Below, piece by piece: positions 34,432-42,900 of a stretch of 64,000 nucleotides of DNA. How positions within the stretch are numbered: the stretch's first letter is position 1; each line of letters starts with the position of its first letter. Under the pieces are notes generated by a model, which was not told where the DNA came from, did not search any database, and saw nothing but the letters and a program-made list of their open reading frames with translations. Source of the DNA: Aquabacterium fontiphilum (GTDB lineage: Bacteria > Pseudomonadota > Gammaproteobacteria > Burkholderiales > Burkholderiaceae_C); the NCBI RefSeq assembly GCF_009909205.1, contig NZ_JAAAPN010000015.1, positions 1 through 64,000 on the forward strand, read 5' to 3'. Made by a program: the position numbers and the translations under genes.

Positions 34432-35616
34432 ATGTCCAGCATCCCGGTTGCATCCCAGCGCATTCAGGTTCTTGAGGTCATCGGCAACGCCATCGTGGGT
34501 GGCATGGAGACCTATGTTCAAAGGCTGATCGAGCGCCTGCCGCCAGATCGGTTTCGGGTGGTGGCACTGTGCCCCTTCGAAAGCGTGTTCACCGACGCCT
34601 TGCGTGAACGGGAGGTGGATGTGGTGATTGCGCCCATGCCCGACGACCCGACCTGGACGAGCATCCATCTTGCCTGTGCCCTCATCAAGGCACACGCCAT
34701 CGACGTCTTGCATGCGCATCTGGCCAACGCGCACGTGCTGGCAGGCATCGTGGGCCGCATCACGGGCAAGCCGACGCTGGCCACCATACATGGACGCCAG
34801 CTCAATACCCTGGATCTGGAAGCTCACCGGACCACGGGAACGCATCTAAGCGTGGTTTGCCGTCAGACCTACTTTCACGCCATGGGCTTGGGGGTGCAGC
34901 CGGCGCAGTTGCATTGCATTCCCAATGGGGTGGATACCCAGCGCTTTCATCCCGGCGTGCAACGCCTTGCGTCCTGGCGCCAGGCATACGGCATCCCGGA
35001 CGATGCCCCTGTCGTCGGGTTCATCGGTCGTCTGTCACCCGAGAAGGGCCCGGAGGTGTTCGTGCGGGTCGCCCTGATGATGCGGCAGATGGTGCCGTCT
35101 GCGCACTTTGTGCTCGTGGGCGAAGGCCCCATGCAGGCCGAACTCGTCCAGCATGTACGGCAGTTCGATCTGGGCAAGCATGTTCATTTCGTAGGGTTGC
35201 AGCACGACATGCCGCAGGTGTACGCCCAGCTGGACGCGGTGTTATCGACCTCTCATACAGAGGCCATGCCGTTTGCGCTGATGGAGGCCATGGCTTGTGG
35301 CGTACCGGTGGTGGCGCCGCGCGTGGGGGGCGTGCCGGATCTGATTGCCCACGGCCAGACAGGCTGGCTCACGGCTCCTGGCGCTGACCATGAGGCAGCG
35401 CAGCTGCTGGCGCAGTTGCTTGGCGACCCCGAATTGCGTGGGCGCATGGGCCAGCAGGGGCGTGAACGCTGTGTGACGCGCTTCTCGCTGGACGTGTGTG
35501 CAGTCAACACCATGGCACTGCTGCAGCGCCTGGCACCCAGCAGGAGCGAGCAGCGCCGCATCAGTGCCGTGGTGTCACCGACCAAGATCGGGCGCTCCGC
35601 AGCGAGCACCGGATGA
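34432..35616 (+). CDS. GT4-family glycosyltransferase
   Basis: A 394-residue GT4 enzyme. The acceptor domain has EVIGNAIVGGMETYVQRLIERLP. The donor domain has VGFIGRLSPEKGPEVFVRVA, and the catalytic E-x(7)-E region is HTEAMPFALMEAMACGVPVVAPRVGGVPDLI. It is the third gene of the 32232 operon. It should transfer a sugar from a nucleotide donor in synthesis of an exopolysaccharide or glycolipid. The promoter for the next lipoprotein gene begins right at its stop codon. Confidence 0.9.
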   Translation: MSSIPVASQRIQVLEVIGNAIVGGMETYVQRLIERLPPDRFRVVALCPFESVFTDALREREVDVVIAPMPDDPTWTSIHLACALIKAHAIDVLHAHLANAHVLAGIVGRITGKPTLATIHGRQLNTLDLEAHRTTGTHLSVVCRQTYFHAMGLGVQPAQLHCIPNGVDTQRFHPGVQRLASWRQAYGIPDDAPVVGFIGRLSPEKGPEVFVRVALMMRQMVPSAHFVLVGEGPMQAELVQHVRQFDLGKHVHFVGLQHDMPQVYAQLDAVLSTSHTEAMPFALMEAMACGVPVVAPRVGGVPDLIAHGQTGWLTAPGADHEAAQLLAQLLGDPELRGRMGQQGRERCVTRFSLDVCAVNTMALLQRLAPSRSEQRRISAVVSPTKIGRSAASTG

Positions 35617-35618
35617 GG

Positions 35619-35633
35619 AGGCACAAAAGCTGC
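35619..35633 (+). promoter_or_regulatory. Candidate sigma-54 promoter for the 35672 operon
   Basis: AGGCACAAAAGCTGC has a near-perfect -24 half; the -12 half is CTGC. Predicted transcript start 35645; 27-base leader. Confidence 0.55.
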
Positions 35634-35671
35634 TCAGAGCGGGCAGTTTCCATCCACCAAAAGAGGGCACC

Positions 35672-36052
35672 ATGAAGGCGACACACACGAGCATTGGGCT
35701 TCGTTCCAGATGGTTGACGGCTGCGCTCGCAGTCTCTGTGCTGGCAGCCTGCGCCAGCACCCCCCCGCCGCGCGAGCGCCTGATGCTGGCACAGGCGTCT
35801 GTTGAGGCTGCCGCCTCTGCTGGCGCACCGCAATTCGCACCGGCGGAGTTCGAGCGTGCGCGCACAAAGCTCGAAGCAGCCAAGGTGGCCATGGCGCGCA
35901 GCGAATTCGGCAAGGCGCATGTCATGGCTGAGCAAGCCGATGCCGATGCCCTGGTGGCGCGTCACAAGGCGGGTGCCGAGCGTGCGCGCCAGGCGACCGA
36001 GGAAGTCAACGCCGGCCTGAAGGCACTCAGAGAACAGTCGATGCGCCGCTGA
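35672..36052 (+). CDS. DUF4398-type lipoprotein
   Basis: A 126-residue lipoprotein. The signal peptide ends at LAACAS (lipobox cysteine at about 27). The mature part is one long helical hairpin (ASVEAAASAGAPQFAPAEFERARTKLEAAKVAMARSEFGKAHVMAEQADADA), the DUF4398 pattern. DUF4398 proteins commonly precede OmpA-domain genes, as here, where the next gene also contains such a helical segment ahead of its OmpA domain. Likely periplasmic and attached to the outer membrane. First in an operon with the OmpA and AI-2E-type genes. Confidence 0.85.
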   Translation: MKATHTSIGLRSRWLTAALAVSVLAACASTPPPRERLMLAQASVEAAASAGAPQFAPAEFERARTKLEAAKVAMARSEFGKAHVMAEQADADALVARHKAGAERARQATEEVNAGLKALREQSMRR

Positions 36053-36099
36053 CAGGTGCATGCGGTCCCTGCTGGTCACCATTCAATCAAGGAGATCCC

Positions 36100-36924
36100 A
36101 TGACATCCTGGAAGCACCATGTGGCCTTGCTGGCCATTCCGCTGGCAGCCTGCCAGACCACCCCCCCTCACAATGAGGCGCTCAGAGAGGCGCGCCAAGC
36201 CTATGCGTCAGCCAGTCTGCATCCCCAGGCTGGCGAGGCCGGGGGCCTCGAACTGCGCCGGGCGCGGCAGTCTCTCGACGCCGCCGAGCGCGCCTGGGCG
36301 GATCGCCGAAACGACGAGGAGACCCGCCACCTCTCCTACCTGGCTTATCGGCAGGCACAGGCCGCGCATCTGGCAGCGGAACAGCGTCAGCAGGAGGTCC
36401 TGCTCAGACAGGCCAGTGTGGAGCGCGAGCGCATCCGTGCCGAAGGCCACGCCCTGGATGCGCAATCGGCACGCAACCGCGCGGATCGCTTGAGCGATCG
36501 GGCAGACCAGCTCGAGCAGGCATTGCAGCAGATGCAGGCCCGCAGCACTGACCGTGGCCTGGTGGTGACAGTGCGGGACGTGTTGTTCGACACCGCACAG
36601 CATCAGTTGCAGCCGGGTGCACGCCGTTCGGCCGCACAACTGGCCGCGATCCTGCAGCAGCATCCGCAGCGTCGCATTCGTGTTGAAGGTTTTGCCGACT
36701 CCCGGGGCAGCGAAACCTACAACCTGGCGCTGTCGCAACGCCGTGCCGAGGCCTTCCGCGATGCGCTGGTCGAGAATGGCGTGCCTGCAGATCGCATTGA
36801 CGTGCAAGGCTTGGGAGAAGCCTTCCCCGTCGCCACCAACGCCACAGCGGCCGGCCGGCAGCAAAATCGTCGGATCGAGGTGGTCTTCTCAGACGAGCAA
36901 GGCCAGGTCAAATCTCGTCCCTGA
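36100..36924 (+). CDS. OmpA-family lipoprotein with DUF4398-like helical region
   Basis: A 274-residue lipoprotein. The lipobox is LAAC (cysteine at about 18). Residues 22-150 are helical with a DUF4398-like repeat (EALREARQAYASASLHPQAGEAGGLELRRARQSLDAAERAWADR) and a coiled coil. Residues 155-268 are a peptidoglycan-binding OmpA domain (DVLFDTAQHQLQPGARRSAAQLAAIL, GFADSRGSETYNLALSQRRAEAFRDAL, NRRIEVVF). It joins the outer membrane to peptidoglycan. GGAG at 6 bases before the ATG. Confidence 0.9.
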   Translation: MTSWKHHVALLAIPLAACQTTPPHNEALREARQAYASASLHPQAGEAGGLELRRARQSLDAAERAWADRRNDEETRHLSYLAYRQAQAAHLAAEQRQQEVLLRQASVERERIRAEGHALDAQSARNRADRLSDRADQLEQALQQMQARSTDRGLVVTVRDVLFDTAQHQLQPGARRSAAQLAAILQQHPQRRIRVEGFADSRGSETYNLALSQRRAEAFRDALVENGVPADRIDVQGLGEAFPVATNATAAGRQQNRRIEVVFSDEQGQVKSRP

Positions 36925-36930
36925 CGGCGC

Positions 36931-38022
36931 GTGAACAACACCCCACGCCTCACCACCAGACTGCCCGCCTGGGCTCTTCTGGGTCTGCTGGTGATCGGTG
37001 GGGTGCTGTTGGTGCGGGAGGCGCAGACCTTTCTGATGCCCATCGTCTTTGCGGTGGCGCTGACGTTTGCGCTGGTCAGCCCTGTCCAACACCTCAACCG
37101 ACTCGGCGTGCCGGAGCCCTGCGCTGCCGGCGTGGTCCTGGTTACGCTGCTTCTTGTGTTGGGGTTGTTGAGCAGCATGCTGGTGGAGCCAGCGAACAAC
37201 TGGATCCGCAAGGCGCCCACCACCGTGCAGCAGGTAGTAGAGCAGCTGGACCGGGTGCGAGCGGCCATCCCTGTGATCGCGCCGCCGCGCAAGGCCCGCT
37301 CCGACGTGTCGGGTCCGGATCCGGTCAAGGACAAGATTGCCAGTGAGGGGGTCACTCTCACGGGGCGCGTGCTCAGTCAGATTCTTTCAGTGGGTTATCT
37401 GACGCTGGCGACGTTCATCCTGCTGTACTTCCTCCTGGCGTCAGAGCGCTGGTTGCTGGACCGCACGGTCGAGGCCTTGCCAGACAAAAGAGCCCGGGCG
37501 CGACTGCTGGGAGGCTTGCGTCGGGCGCAGCGCGACATTGCGCTCTATCTTGGCACCATGGCCCTCATCAACATTGGTCTGGGCACAGCCACCGCGCTGG
37601 CCATGATGTCGCTGGGTCTGCCCAACCCGATCCTGTGGGGAACGGTGGCGGCGGTCCTCAACTTCATTCCCTACTTTGGGCCGTTCCTGATCACCGTGAT
37701 GCTGCTGATGGCAGGGGTGATCGGCTTTCCGGATCGTGGCTTGATGGTGGTCGCACCGGCGGCAGCCTTTCTTGCCCTGCATGGCCTGGAGAGCAACTTC
37801 ATCAGCCCGATCGTGGTGGGGCGGCGGCTGGCACTCAGCCCCTTGTCGGTGTTCCTGTCCGTGTTGTTCTGGGGTTGGCTGTGGGGTATGGCTGGCGCCA
37901 TGCTGGCCGTTCCCATCTTATTGATGGTGCGCATTGCCTGCCGCCGCCATCCCCGTGGAAAGCTGCTGTGCGTCTACCTGGAGGGGCGCCCCAGTACAGG
38001 GACGCGACCGTGGCGTCCTTGA
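36931..38022 (+). CDS. AI-2E (PerM/YdiK) family transporter
   Basis: A 363-residue inner-membrane protein with eight hydrophobic segments, in the pattern of the AI-2 exporter/PerM family. A first pair is at 11-60, a periplasmic-side loop of about 80 residues follows, then a cluster including PNPILWGTVAAVLNFIPYFGPFLITVMLL and LESNFISPIVVGRRLALSPLSVFLSVLFWGWLWG. These proteins export small solutes; the substrate is rarely known. GTG start 6 bases after the OmpA stop. The Arg-rich C-terminal 25 residues lie before an inverted repeat at 38080-38109. Confidence 0.88.
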   Translation: MNNTPRLTTRLPAWALLGLLVIGGVLLVREAQTFLMPIVFAVALTFALVSPVQHLNRLGVPEPCAAGVVLVTLLLVLGLLSSMLVEPANNWIRKAPTTVQQVVEQLDRVRAAIPVIAPPRKARSDVSGPDPVKDKIASEGVTLTGRVLSQILSVGYLTLATFILLYFLLASERWLLDRTVEALPDKRARARLLGGLRRAQRDIALYLGTMALINIGLGTATALAMMSLGLPNPILWGTVAAVLNFIPYFGPFLITVMLLMAGVIGFPDRGLMVVAPAAAFLALHGLESNFISPIVVGRRLALSPLSVFLSVLFWGWLWGMAGAMLAVPILLMVRIACRRHPRGKLLCVYLEGRPSTGTRPWRP

Positions 38023-38079
38023 AAACCATGGGCCCGTGAAAGAGGCCACGAAAGCAGGCCCTTTTCCTGAAATGGGGGG

Positions 38080-38109
38080 GTCAACGTCCCAGCGGAAGGG
38101 GACGTTAAC
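38080..38109. repeat. Inverted repeat upstream of the ABC exporter gene
   Basis: Arms GTCAACGTCCC (38080-38090) and GGGACGTTAAC (38099-38109) pair at 10 of 11 positions with an 8-base loop. It lies 75 bases before the ABC start. There is no U tract, so it may be a regulator-binding dyad or a weak terminator. No sigma-54 site was found in this 161-base gap. Confidence 0.35.
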
Positions 38110-38183
38110 GCGGCATCCGGCCGATTCTCCTGGCCGGCGCCGACGCGGGGCGTGGACCGCGTGCCCAGCCCCGCCGCGCTCAC

Positions 38184-39968
38184 ATGAACCCTGCACCTGC
38201 TCCCACCCTCGGCCTGGCCGAGTTGTATCGCCATGTCTGGCGCCACGCTCAGGGGGTGCGCGCCCGCTGGGTGGGTGCCGCCAGCTTGTTGGTGCTGTCC
38301 CAGCTGATCAAGCTGCTGGCACCCTGGATGGCCGCGCAGGCCATCAACACGATTCAGCAGGGCGGTGCCCAGGCGCTTCAGCAGGCCGCCTGGTGGATCG
38401 GCGGCATTTTCGGGGTCTATGTGCTGTCATGGTCCACGCATGGCCCAGGCCGTGTGCTGGAGCGCTCGGTGGGCGTGAAGGTGCGGCAGAGCCTCTCAAA
38501 TGACCTGTTCCATCGGCTGTCGCATGCGCCGCTGGCTTGGCACGATCGCCATCATTCCGGTGAACTGCAGCATCGTGTGGCGCAGGCCAGTCACGCGCTG
38601 GGCGATTTTGCACAGAACCAGTACATCTACCTGCAAAACGCGGTCAACCTCTTCGGTCCACTGGTGGCACTGGCCACGCTGTCCACCCTTACCGGCGTTC
38701 ACGCAATGATCGGTTATCTGGTCGTGGCGCTGGTCATCTGGCGCTTCGACCTTCGGCTGACTGCGCTGGTCGCGCAGGAGAACCATGCTGATCGGCGCTA
38801 CGCCGCCACCTTGCTGGATTTCCTGAGCAACATCTCGACGCTGATGAGCCAGCGCTTTCAGGCGCACGCCCAGCGCTTGCTGGGGCGGCGTCTGCAAGCG
38901 GTGTTTGCGCCGTTGCAGCGCAATATCCTCATCACCGAGTTCAAATGGTGTGCTGTGGACCTGCTGAGCGTGGCACTGACCTGGTCATTGGTGGTGGCCT
39001 ATGCCTGGCATACGCGAGACGCTGGCGGCACTTTGCTGCTCGGCAGTGTCTTCATGGTCTATGAGTATGCGAATCGCGCCGGTGGCGTGATCGGTGCCAT
39101 GGCCGCCAACTTCCAGAACCTGGCGCGCATCCGAACCGACTACACCAGCTGTGACGTGATCCGCGAGGCGCCACGTGCGCCTCACGAAGCCGGCATGCCG
39201 CTGGATGACTGGCAGCGTCTGGATGTGGTGGATCTGCGTTACACCCGTCCAGATGGCGGCGGGCTGTCTGGTATCACCTTCCAGCTTGAGCGAGGCGACC
39301 GTGTGGCCATCGTGGGACCGAGTGGGGCAGGCAAAAGCACGCTGCTGCGCGTGCTGGCGGGCTTGTACGAACCCACCCATGGGCATATCGAGGTCGACGG
39401 CGTGGCGCCGTTGGGCATGCGGCATCTGGGCCGCGTGACGACGCTGATCCCGCAGGAGGCTGAAGTTTTCGAGGCCACGATGAAGGAGAACATCGCATTT
39501 GACCAGGATGTGCCTGATGCCCTTCTGGAGGAGGTGGCACGCATCAGCGCGCTGGATGACGTGCTCGCAGGGCAGCCGCTGCGTTGGGAGACGCCCGTGG
39601 TGGAACGTGGCGCCAATCTGTCTGGCGGACAGCGGCAGCGGCTCTGTCTTGCGCGTGGGGTGCTGGCCGCGCGCCACAGCGCAGTCGTGCTGCTGGACGA
39701 GCCTACCAGCGCGCTTGACCCGTTGACCGAGAATCAGGTGCTCAGCCAGATCATGGCGGCCTTCCCCGATGCCTGCGTGATGGCGTCTTTGCACCGCATG
39801 TCCTTGTTGACTCACTTCAACAAGGTGTTGCTGGTCGCTGAGGGCCGTGTGGTCGACATGGGCCCGATTGCCGAAGTCAGGGCCCGACAAGCCCTGTTCC
39901 GTGAACTGCTGGAGCACACGCCGACATCGACGGGACAGTCGGTGGTGTGCAGCGAAGCAATGGCCTGA
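38184..39968 (+). CDS. ABC exporter half-transporter (permease fused to ATPase)
   Basis: A 594-residue type IV ABC half-transporter working as a dimer in the inner membrane. The transmembrane domain (about 25-320) has six hydrophobic segments. The nucleotide-binding domain has Walker A GPSGAGKST (about 378-386), the Q-loop in LIPQEAEVFEATMKENIAF, signature LSGGQRQRL (about 479-487), Walker B VVLLDEPTSALD and the switch His in MASLHRMSLL. The substrate could be a lipid-linked glycan, given the surrounding transferases; this is inferred. It is the only gene in this part without a visible sigma-54 site. Confidence 0.9.
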   Translation: MNPAPAPTLGLAELYRHVWRHAQGVRARWVGAASLLVLSQLIKLLAPWMAAQAINTIQQGGAQALQQAAWWIGGIFGVYVLSWSTHGPGRVLERSVGVKVRQSLSNDLFHRLSHAPLAWHDRHHSGELQHRVAQASHALGDFAQNQYIYLQNAVNLFGPLVALATLSTLTGVHAMIGYLVVALVIWRFDLRLTALVAQENHADRRYAATLLDFLSNISTLMSQRFQAHAQRLLGRRLQAVFAPLQRNILITEFKWCAVDLLSVALTWSLVVAYAWHTRDAGGTLLLGSVFMVYEYANRAGGVIGAMAANFQNLARIRTDYTSCDVIREAPRAPHEAGMPLDDWQRLDVVDLRYTRPDGGGLSGITFQLERGDRVAIVGPSGAGKSTLLRVLAGLYEPTHGHIEVDGVAPLGMRHLGRVTTLIPQEAEVFEATMKENIAFDQDVPDALLEEVARISALDDVLAGQPLRWETPVVERGANLSGGQRQRLCLARGVLAARHSAVVLLDEPTSALDPLTENQVLSQIMAAFPDACVMASLHRMSLLTHFNKVLLVAEGRVVDMGPIAEVRARQALFRELLEHTPTSTGQSVVCSEAMA

Positions 39969-39999
39969 ATTAGGCCTCCCTGAATTTTTGTATCGGGTC

Positions 40000-40020
40000 G
40001 GATGCGCCCAGGGCGCATCC
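40000..40020. terminator. Hairpin between the ABC exporter and outer-membrane protein genes
   Basis: Perfect 10-bp arms GGATGCGCCC and GGGCGCATCC around one base, between convergent genes. No U tract follows on either side, so efficiency is uncertain. Confidence 0.55.
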
Positions 40021-40029
40021 AGACATCGG

Positions 40030-41019
40030 TCAGAAGCGGTACTGCACGCCGAGGGTGGTCAGCGAAACGTCGCGCTTGGAGTTGCCGGCAAAGCGCATTT
40101 CGTGGCGATCCCATTCGAGCACGAGGGCCCAGTTCGGCGTGGCGTTGAAGCGCAGGCCCGCCCCGTACGAAAGGCCGGCACCACTGTCCTTGCCGCCATC
40201 GACGTCAACCGCCAGCGTTCCCGTGGAGGTACGTGTCCAAGCGTAAGTGACACCGGCCTTGGCGTACACGCCAGCCACTTGGCCCAGCGGGGCTTGGGCG
40301 ATCACGCTCAGGTTGGCGCCATGCGCGCGCGTGCGGCCACCCGAGCGGCTCACGCTCCCGGTGTTCAGGTAGCCCAGTTCAAGACCGAGGTAGTCGTTGA
40401 ACATGCCACCGGTGTAGACCTTGAAGGCCTTGTCGCTGGTGTCATCACACGAGTAGGCCGACGAGCAGCGCACGTCGTCGAAGTCAGCTTGCCCCCAATG
40501 CAGGCCCACATAGCCGCGCGTGGTGTAGGGCAGCCACGAGTAGCTGCTGTCGCGGCTGCGGTAACCGGCCGCGGGCGGGTCGAAGGCCATCGGGGTCGTC
40601 GAGGTGCTGTCGTACACGCCCGACGTGCTGCCGTCTGTGCGCGCGCCAGCGCCGCTGTTCTGCAGCGTGCCGCTCATGCCCGAGGGGGCGCCGCTGGATG
40701 GGGTGCCCATGGTGCCGCTTTGGTCATAGGTGCTGCCCGAGGTGGCGCCGGTGGTGCCCGTGTTGCTCATGCCCGATGCTCCCCCCACGCTGCCGCCGAC
40801 GTTGCCGCCCGAGGTGCTGTTGGTGGTGGCTTCCGAGGCACCGGATGTGGTGCCCGATGGATTGCCGCCAGGCGTGGTCACGCCATATGGGGCGCCGGTC
40901 ATGTTGGGCTGACCACTGCCAGCTGACCCGCTGGACTGGGCCTGTGCCGTCGTGCAGACCATCAGGACGGCCCCGCTCAGCAAGGCGGAGGCTAGGGTTC
41001 GAGACGTCGTCGCGTGCAT
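40030..41019 (-). CDS. Outer-membrane beta-barrel protein with Gly/Ser/Thr-rich N-terminal linker
   Basis: A 329-residue exported protein. The signal peptide (1-28) ends TTAQAQ. Residues 29-145 are low complexity, mostly Gly, Ser and Thr with scattered Asn. Residues 155-329 are an eight-strand OmpA/OmpW-like barrel (GYVGLHWGQADFDDVRC, GLELGYLNTGSV, GVYAKAGVTYAW, LSYGAGLRFNATPNWALVLEWDR) ending in Phe, the outer-membrane insertion signal. Two cysteines flank CSSAYSC and may form a disulphide. The long disordered region before the barrel is unusual. GAGGAAA precedes the start. A near-perfect sigma-54 promoter lies 94 bases upstream. Confidence 0.85.
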   Translation of the reverse strand: MHATTSRTLASALLSGAVLMVCTTAQAQSSGSAGSGQPNMTGAPYGVTTPGGNPSGTTSGASEATTNSTSGGNVGGSVGGASGMSNTGTTGATSGSTYDQSGTMGTPSSGAPSGMSGTLQNSGAGARTDGSTSGVYDSTSTTPMAFDPPAAGYRSRDSSYSWLPYTTRGYVGLHWGQADFDDVRCSSAYSCDDTSDKAFKVYTGGMFNDYLGLELGYLNTGSVSRSGGRTRAHGANLSVIAQAPLGQVAGVYAKAGVTYAWTRTSTGTLAVDVDGGKDSGAGLSYGAGLRFNATPNWALVLEWDRHEMRFAGNSKRDVSLTTLGVQYRF

Positions 41020-41112
41020 GGTGGTTTCCTCTTGAAATGGTGATGACGCAGGACCCTGGGCAGGGCAGTCCGTGAGACACGCTGCAAGCCAAGGGACGGT
41101 GTCTGCCCCGAG

Positions 41113-41127
41113 GCAAACTGCGTGCCC
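41113..41127 (-). promoter_or_regulatory. Sigma-54 promoter for the outer-membrane barrel gene
   Basis: Minus strand GGGCACGCAGTTTGC matches the consensus except at the first base. Predicted transcript start 41101; 82-base leader. Confidence 0.76.
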
Positions 41128-41156
41128 CCCTCTTGAGGGAGGGGCGTTCTTCCGAC

Positions 41157-41171
41157 AGGAATGGCGCTTGC
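41157..41171 (+). promoter_or_regulatory. Candidate sigma-54 promoter for the 41209 glycosyltransferase operon
   Basis: AGGAATGGCGCTTGC has A for C at one internal -24 position and a perfect TTGC. Predicted transcript start 41183, which rules out the ATG at 41161 and supports the GTG at 41209. Confidence 0.55.
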
Positions 41172-41208
41172 CGTGCCCCCCGGCATCGATCACCCATGGG
41201 GACATGTT

Positions 41209-42366
41209 GTGCGAATCACTTATGTGACGGAAACCTATCCACCCGAGGTCAATGGTGTGGCCCTCACTGTTGCGCGCACCGTGTCGCATCTGAGGCAGGC
41301 GGGTCATGACGTGGACCTGATCCGGCCGCGGCAGCGCCACGAGCGGCGCCAGGCCGACGACCAGCAATGGATCACGCATGGCTTTCCGATTCCCATGTAT
41401 CCCGAACTGCGCTTTGGCTGGGTGCGGCACGCGGCGATGGTGGCTCGGTTGCAGCGTTCTCAGCCCGACGTGGTTCATGTTGCGACCCCTGGTCCCTTGG
41501 GCCGCACCGCGGTACTGGCGGCCAGGGCGCAGGGCCTGCCGGTCACAGTGGACTTCCGTACCAACTTCCATGAGTACAGTCGCTACTACCGACTGGGAGG
41601 GCTGTTGCCCGTGATCCGGCACCATCTGCGCCTGCTGGCCAGAGCGGCTGATCTGACGTTTGTGCCCACCGAGGGGCTGCGGCAGACCTTGCTGGAACAG
41701 GGCTTCGAGCGGCTGGAAGTGGTCGGACGCGGCGTGGACGCACAGGCCTTCTCCCCGCGTTGGCGTGACGGACGGCTGCGCGCGCAATGGGGAGCAGACG
41801 TCCATACGCCGGTTGTGCTGTATGTCGGGCGTCTGGCTGCCGAGAAGAACGTGGCGCTGGCTTTTCAGGCATGGGAGCGTGCACGTGCGCTTTGTCCTGA
41901 GACACGCATGGTGGTGGTGGGCGACGGGCCTTTGCGCGCGGGTCTGCAGCGGCGCTGGCCACAAGCCTGCTTCATGGGAACCCTGAGGGGGCCCGCCCTG
42001 GCGCGGGCGTACGCCAGCGCCGATGTGTTTGCATTTCCCAGCCTCAGCGAAACCTTCGGCAACGTGACATTGGAGGCGATGGCATCGGGCCTGTGCACGG
42101 TCGCCTTCAAGGCTGCCGCCGCGGGGGTGCTGATCGAGGATGGGCGAAATGGGCGCGTGGTTCCGCCGGAGCAGCCCGACGCGTTCCTGGACGCTGTCTG
42201 CCAAGCCTGCACGGCGCTGCCCTCATTGGGGCCGCTGCGCGCCGAGGCCCGGCAACGCGCAAGGATGTCGGACTGGAACGAGGTGATGCGCCGCTTCGCA
42301 GGACACCTGCAAGATCTTGTGCACCAGCGGGAGGTCGGTCATGCGCGCGATACCTGTCTGGTCTGA
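41209..42366 (+). CDS. GT4 glycosyltransferase, MgtA/PimB-like
   Basis: A 385-residue GT4 enzyme. The opening ITYVTETYPPEVNGVALTVARTVSHLRQAGHDVDLIRP is characteristic of GDP-mannose-dependent alpha-mannosyltransferases such as MgtA. The donor site contains VLYVGRLAAEKNVALAFQAWERA and the E-x(7)-E motif is SLSETFGNVTLEAMASG. GTG at 41209 has GGGGA 8 bases upstream and agrees with the sigma-54 promoter; the ATG at 41161 lies inside the -12 element. It overlaps the PAP2 gene by 26 bases. Confidence 0.88.
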   Translation: MRITYVTETYPPEVNGVALTVARTVSHLRQAGHDVDLIRPRQRHERRQADDQQWITHGFPIPMYPELRFGWVRHAAMVARLQRSQPDVVHVATPGPLGRTAVLAARAQGLPVTVDFRTNFHEYSRYYRLGGLLPVIRHHLRLLARAADLTFVPTEGLRQTLLEQGFERLEVVGRGVDAQAFSPRWRDGRLRAQWGADVHTPVVLYVGRLAAEKNVALAFQAWERARALCPETRMVVVGDGPLRAGLQRRWPQACFMGTLRGPALARAYASADVFAFPSLSETFGNVTLEAMASGLCTVAFKAAAAGVLIEDGRNGRVVPPEQPDAFLDAVCQACTALPSLGPLRAEARQRARMSDWNEVMRRFAGHLQDLVHQREVGHARDTCLV

Positions 42367-42886
42367 ACGCCTTGTCGCCAGAGGCCGGGCGCTGGACCGG
42401 CAGTGTGTGCTCTGGATTCAGGGTTGCCGAGCCAGTGTCTGGATGAGCTGGCCCTTGATCGCGGTAAGCAAGCTGGGAGATGGCGCGTTGTGGGTGGCCG
42501 TCATGCTGCTGCTGCCGTGGATTGACGGCCAAGCTGGCGTGGCCCGCATGGGACAGCTGCTGGCATTGGGGGCCATCAACGTCGGTTTGTACCTGTGGAT
42601 CAAACGGCGCATTGCCCGTCCGCGACCCTGTCATGCCTGCGAGGGGGTGCGCGCGTGGGCCCGGCCGCTGGACACATTCAGCTTTCCCAGCGGGCACACC
42701 TTGCATGCGGTGGCGTTCACCGTCGTGCTGTCTCATCACTACCCGATGCTGTCGGCCATGCTGTGGCTGTTCTGCCTGCTGGTGGCGGCCTCACGGGTGG
42801 TGCTGGGACTCCATTACCCGAGCGATGTGCTGTGCGCCGCAGGCTTGGCGGTTATGACAGCCGAACTCGTCCTGCGCTTCATATGA
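42341..42886 (+). CDS. PAP2-family membrane phosphatase
   Basis: A 181-residue membrane protein with about five hydrophobic segments and the three PAP2 motifs: K-x(6)-RP as KRRIARPRP (about 88-96), PSGH (about 117-120) and SR-x(5)-H-x(3)-D as SRVVLGLHYPSD (about 148-159). Members dephosphorylate lipid phosphates such as undecaprenyl pyrophosphate or phosphatidylglycerol phosphate. With the preceding mannosyltransferase-like gene it may act on a lipid-linked glycan. Convergent with the deacetylase gene. Confidence 0.9.
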   Translation: MRAIPVWSERLVARGRALDRQCVLWIQGCRASVWMSWPLIAVSKLGDGALWVAVMLLLPWIDGQAGVARMGQLLALGAINVGLYLWIKRRIARPRPCHACEGVRAWARPLDTFSFPSGHTLHAVAFTVVLSHHYPMLSAMLWLFCLLVAASRVVLGLHYPSDVLCAAGLAVMTAELVLRFI

Positions 42887-42900
42887 GCAGGCGCTGCCTG

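Noticed and set aside
38023-38183. Search for a sigma-54 promoter in front of the ABC exporter
   Set aside because: GG-N10-GC matches here have ACGC or other ends at the -12 half, so none was listed. The inverted repeat is reported instead.
40030-42204. 724-codon frame as one giant outer-membrane protein
   Set aside because: The first 395 codons run through the divergent glycosyltransferase gene and the promoter gap. A signal peptide and GAGGAAA site place the true start at 41019.
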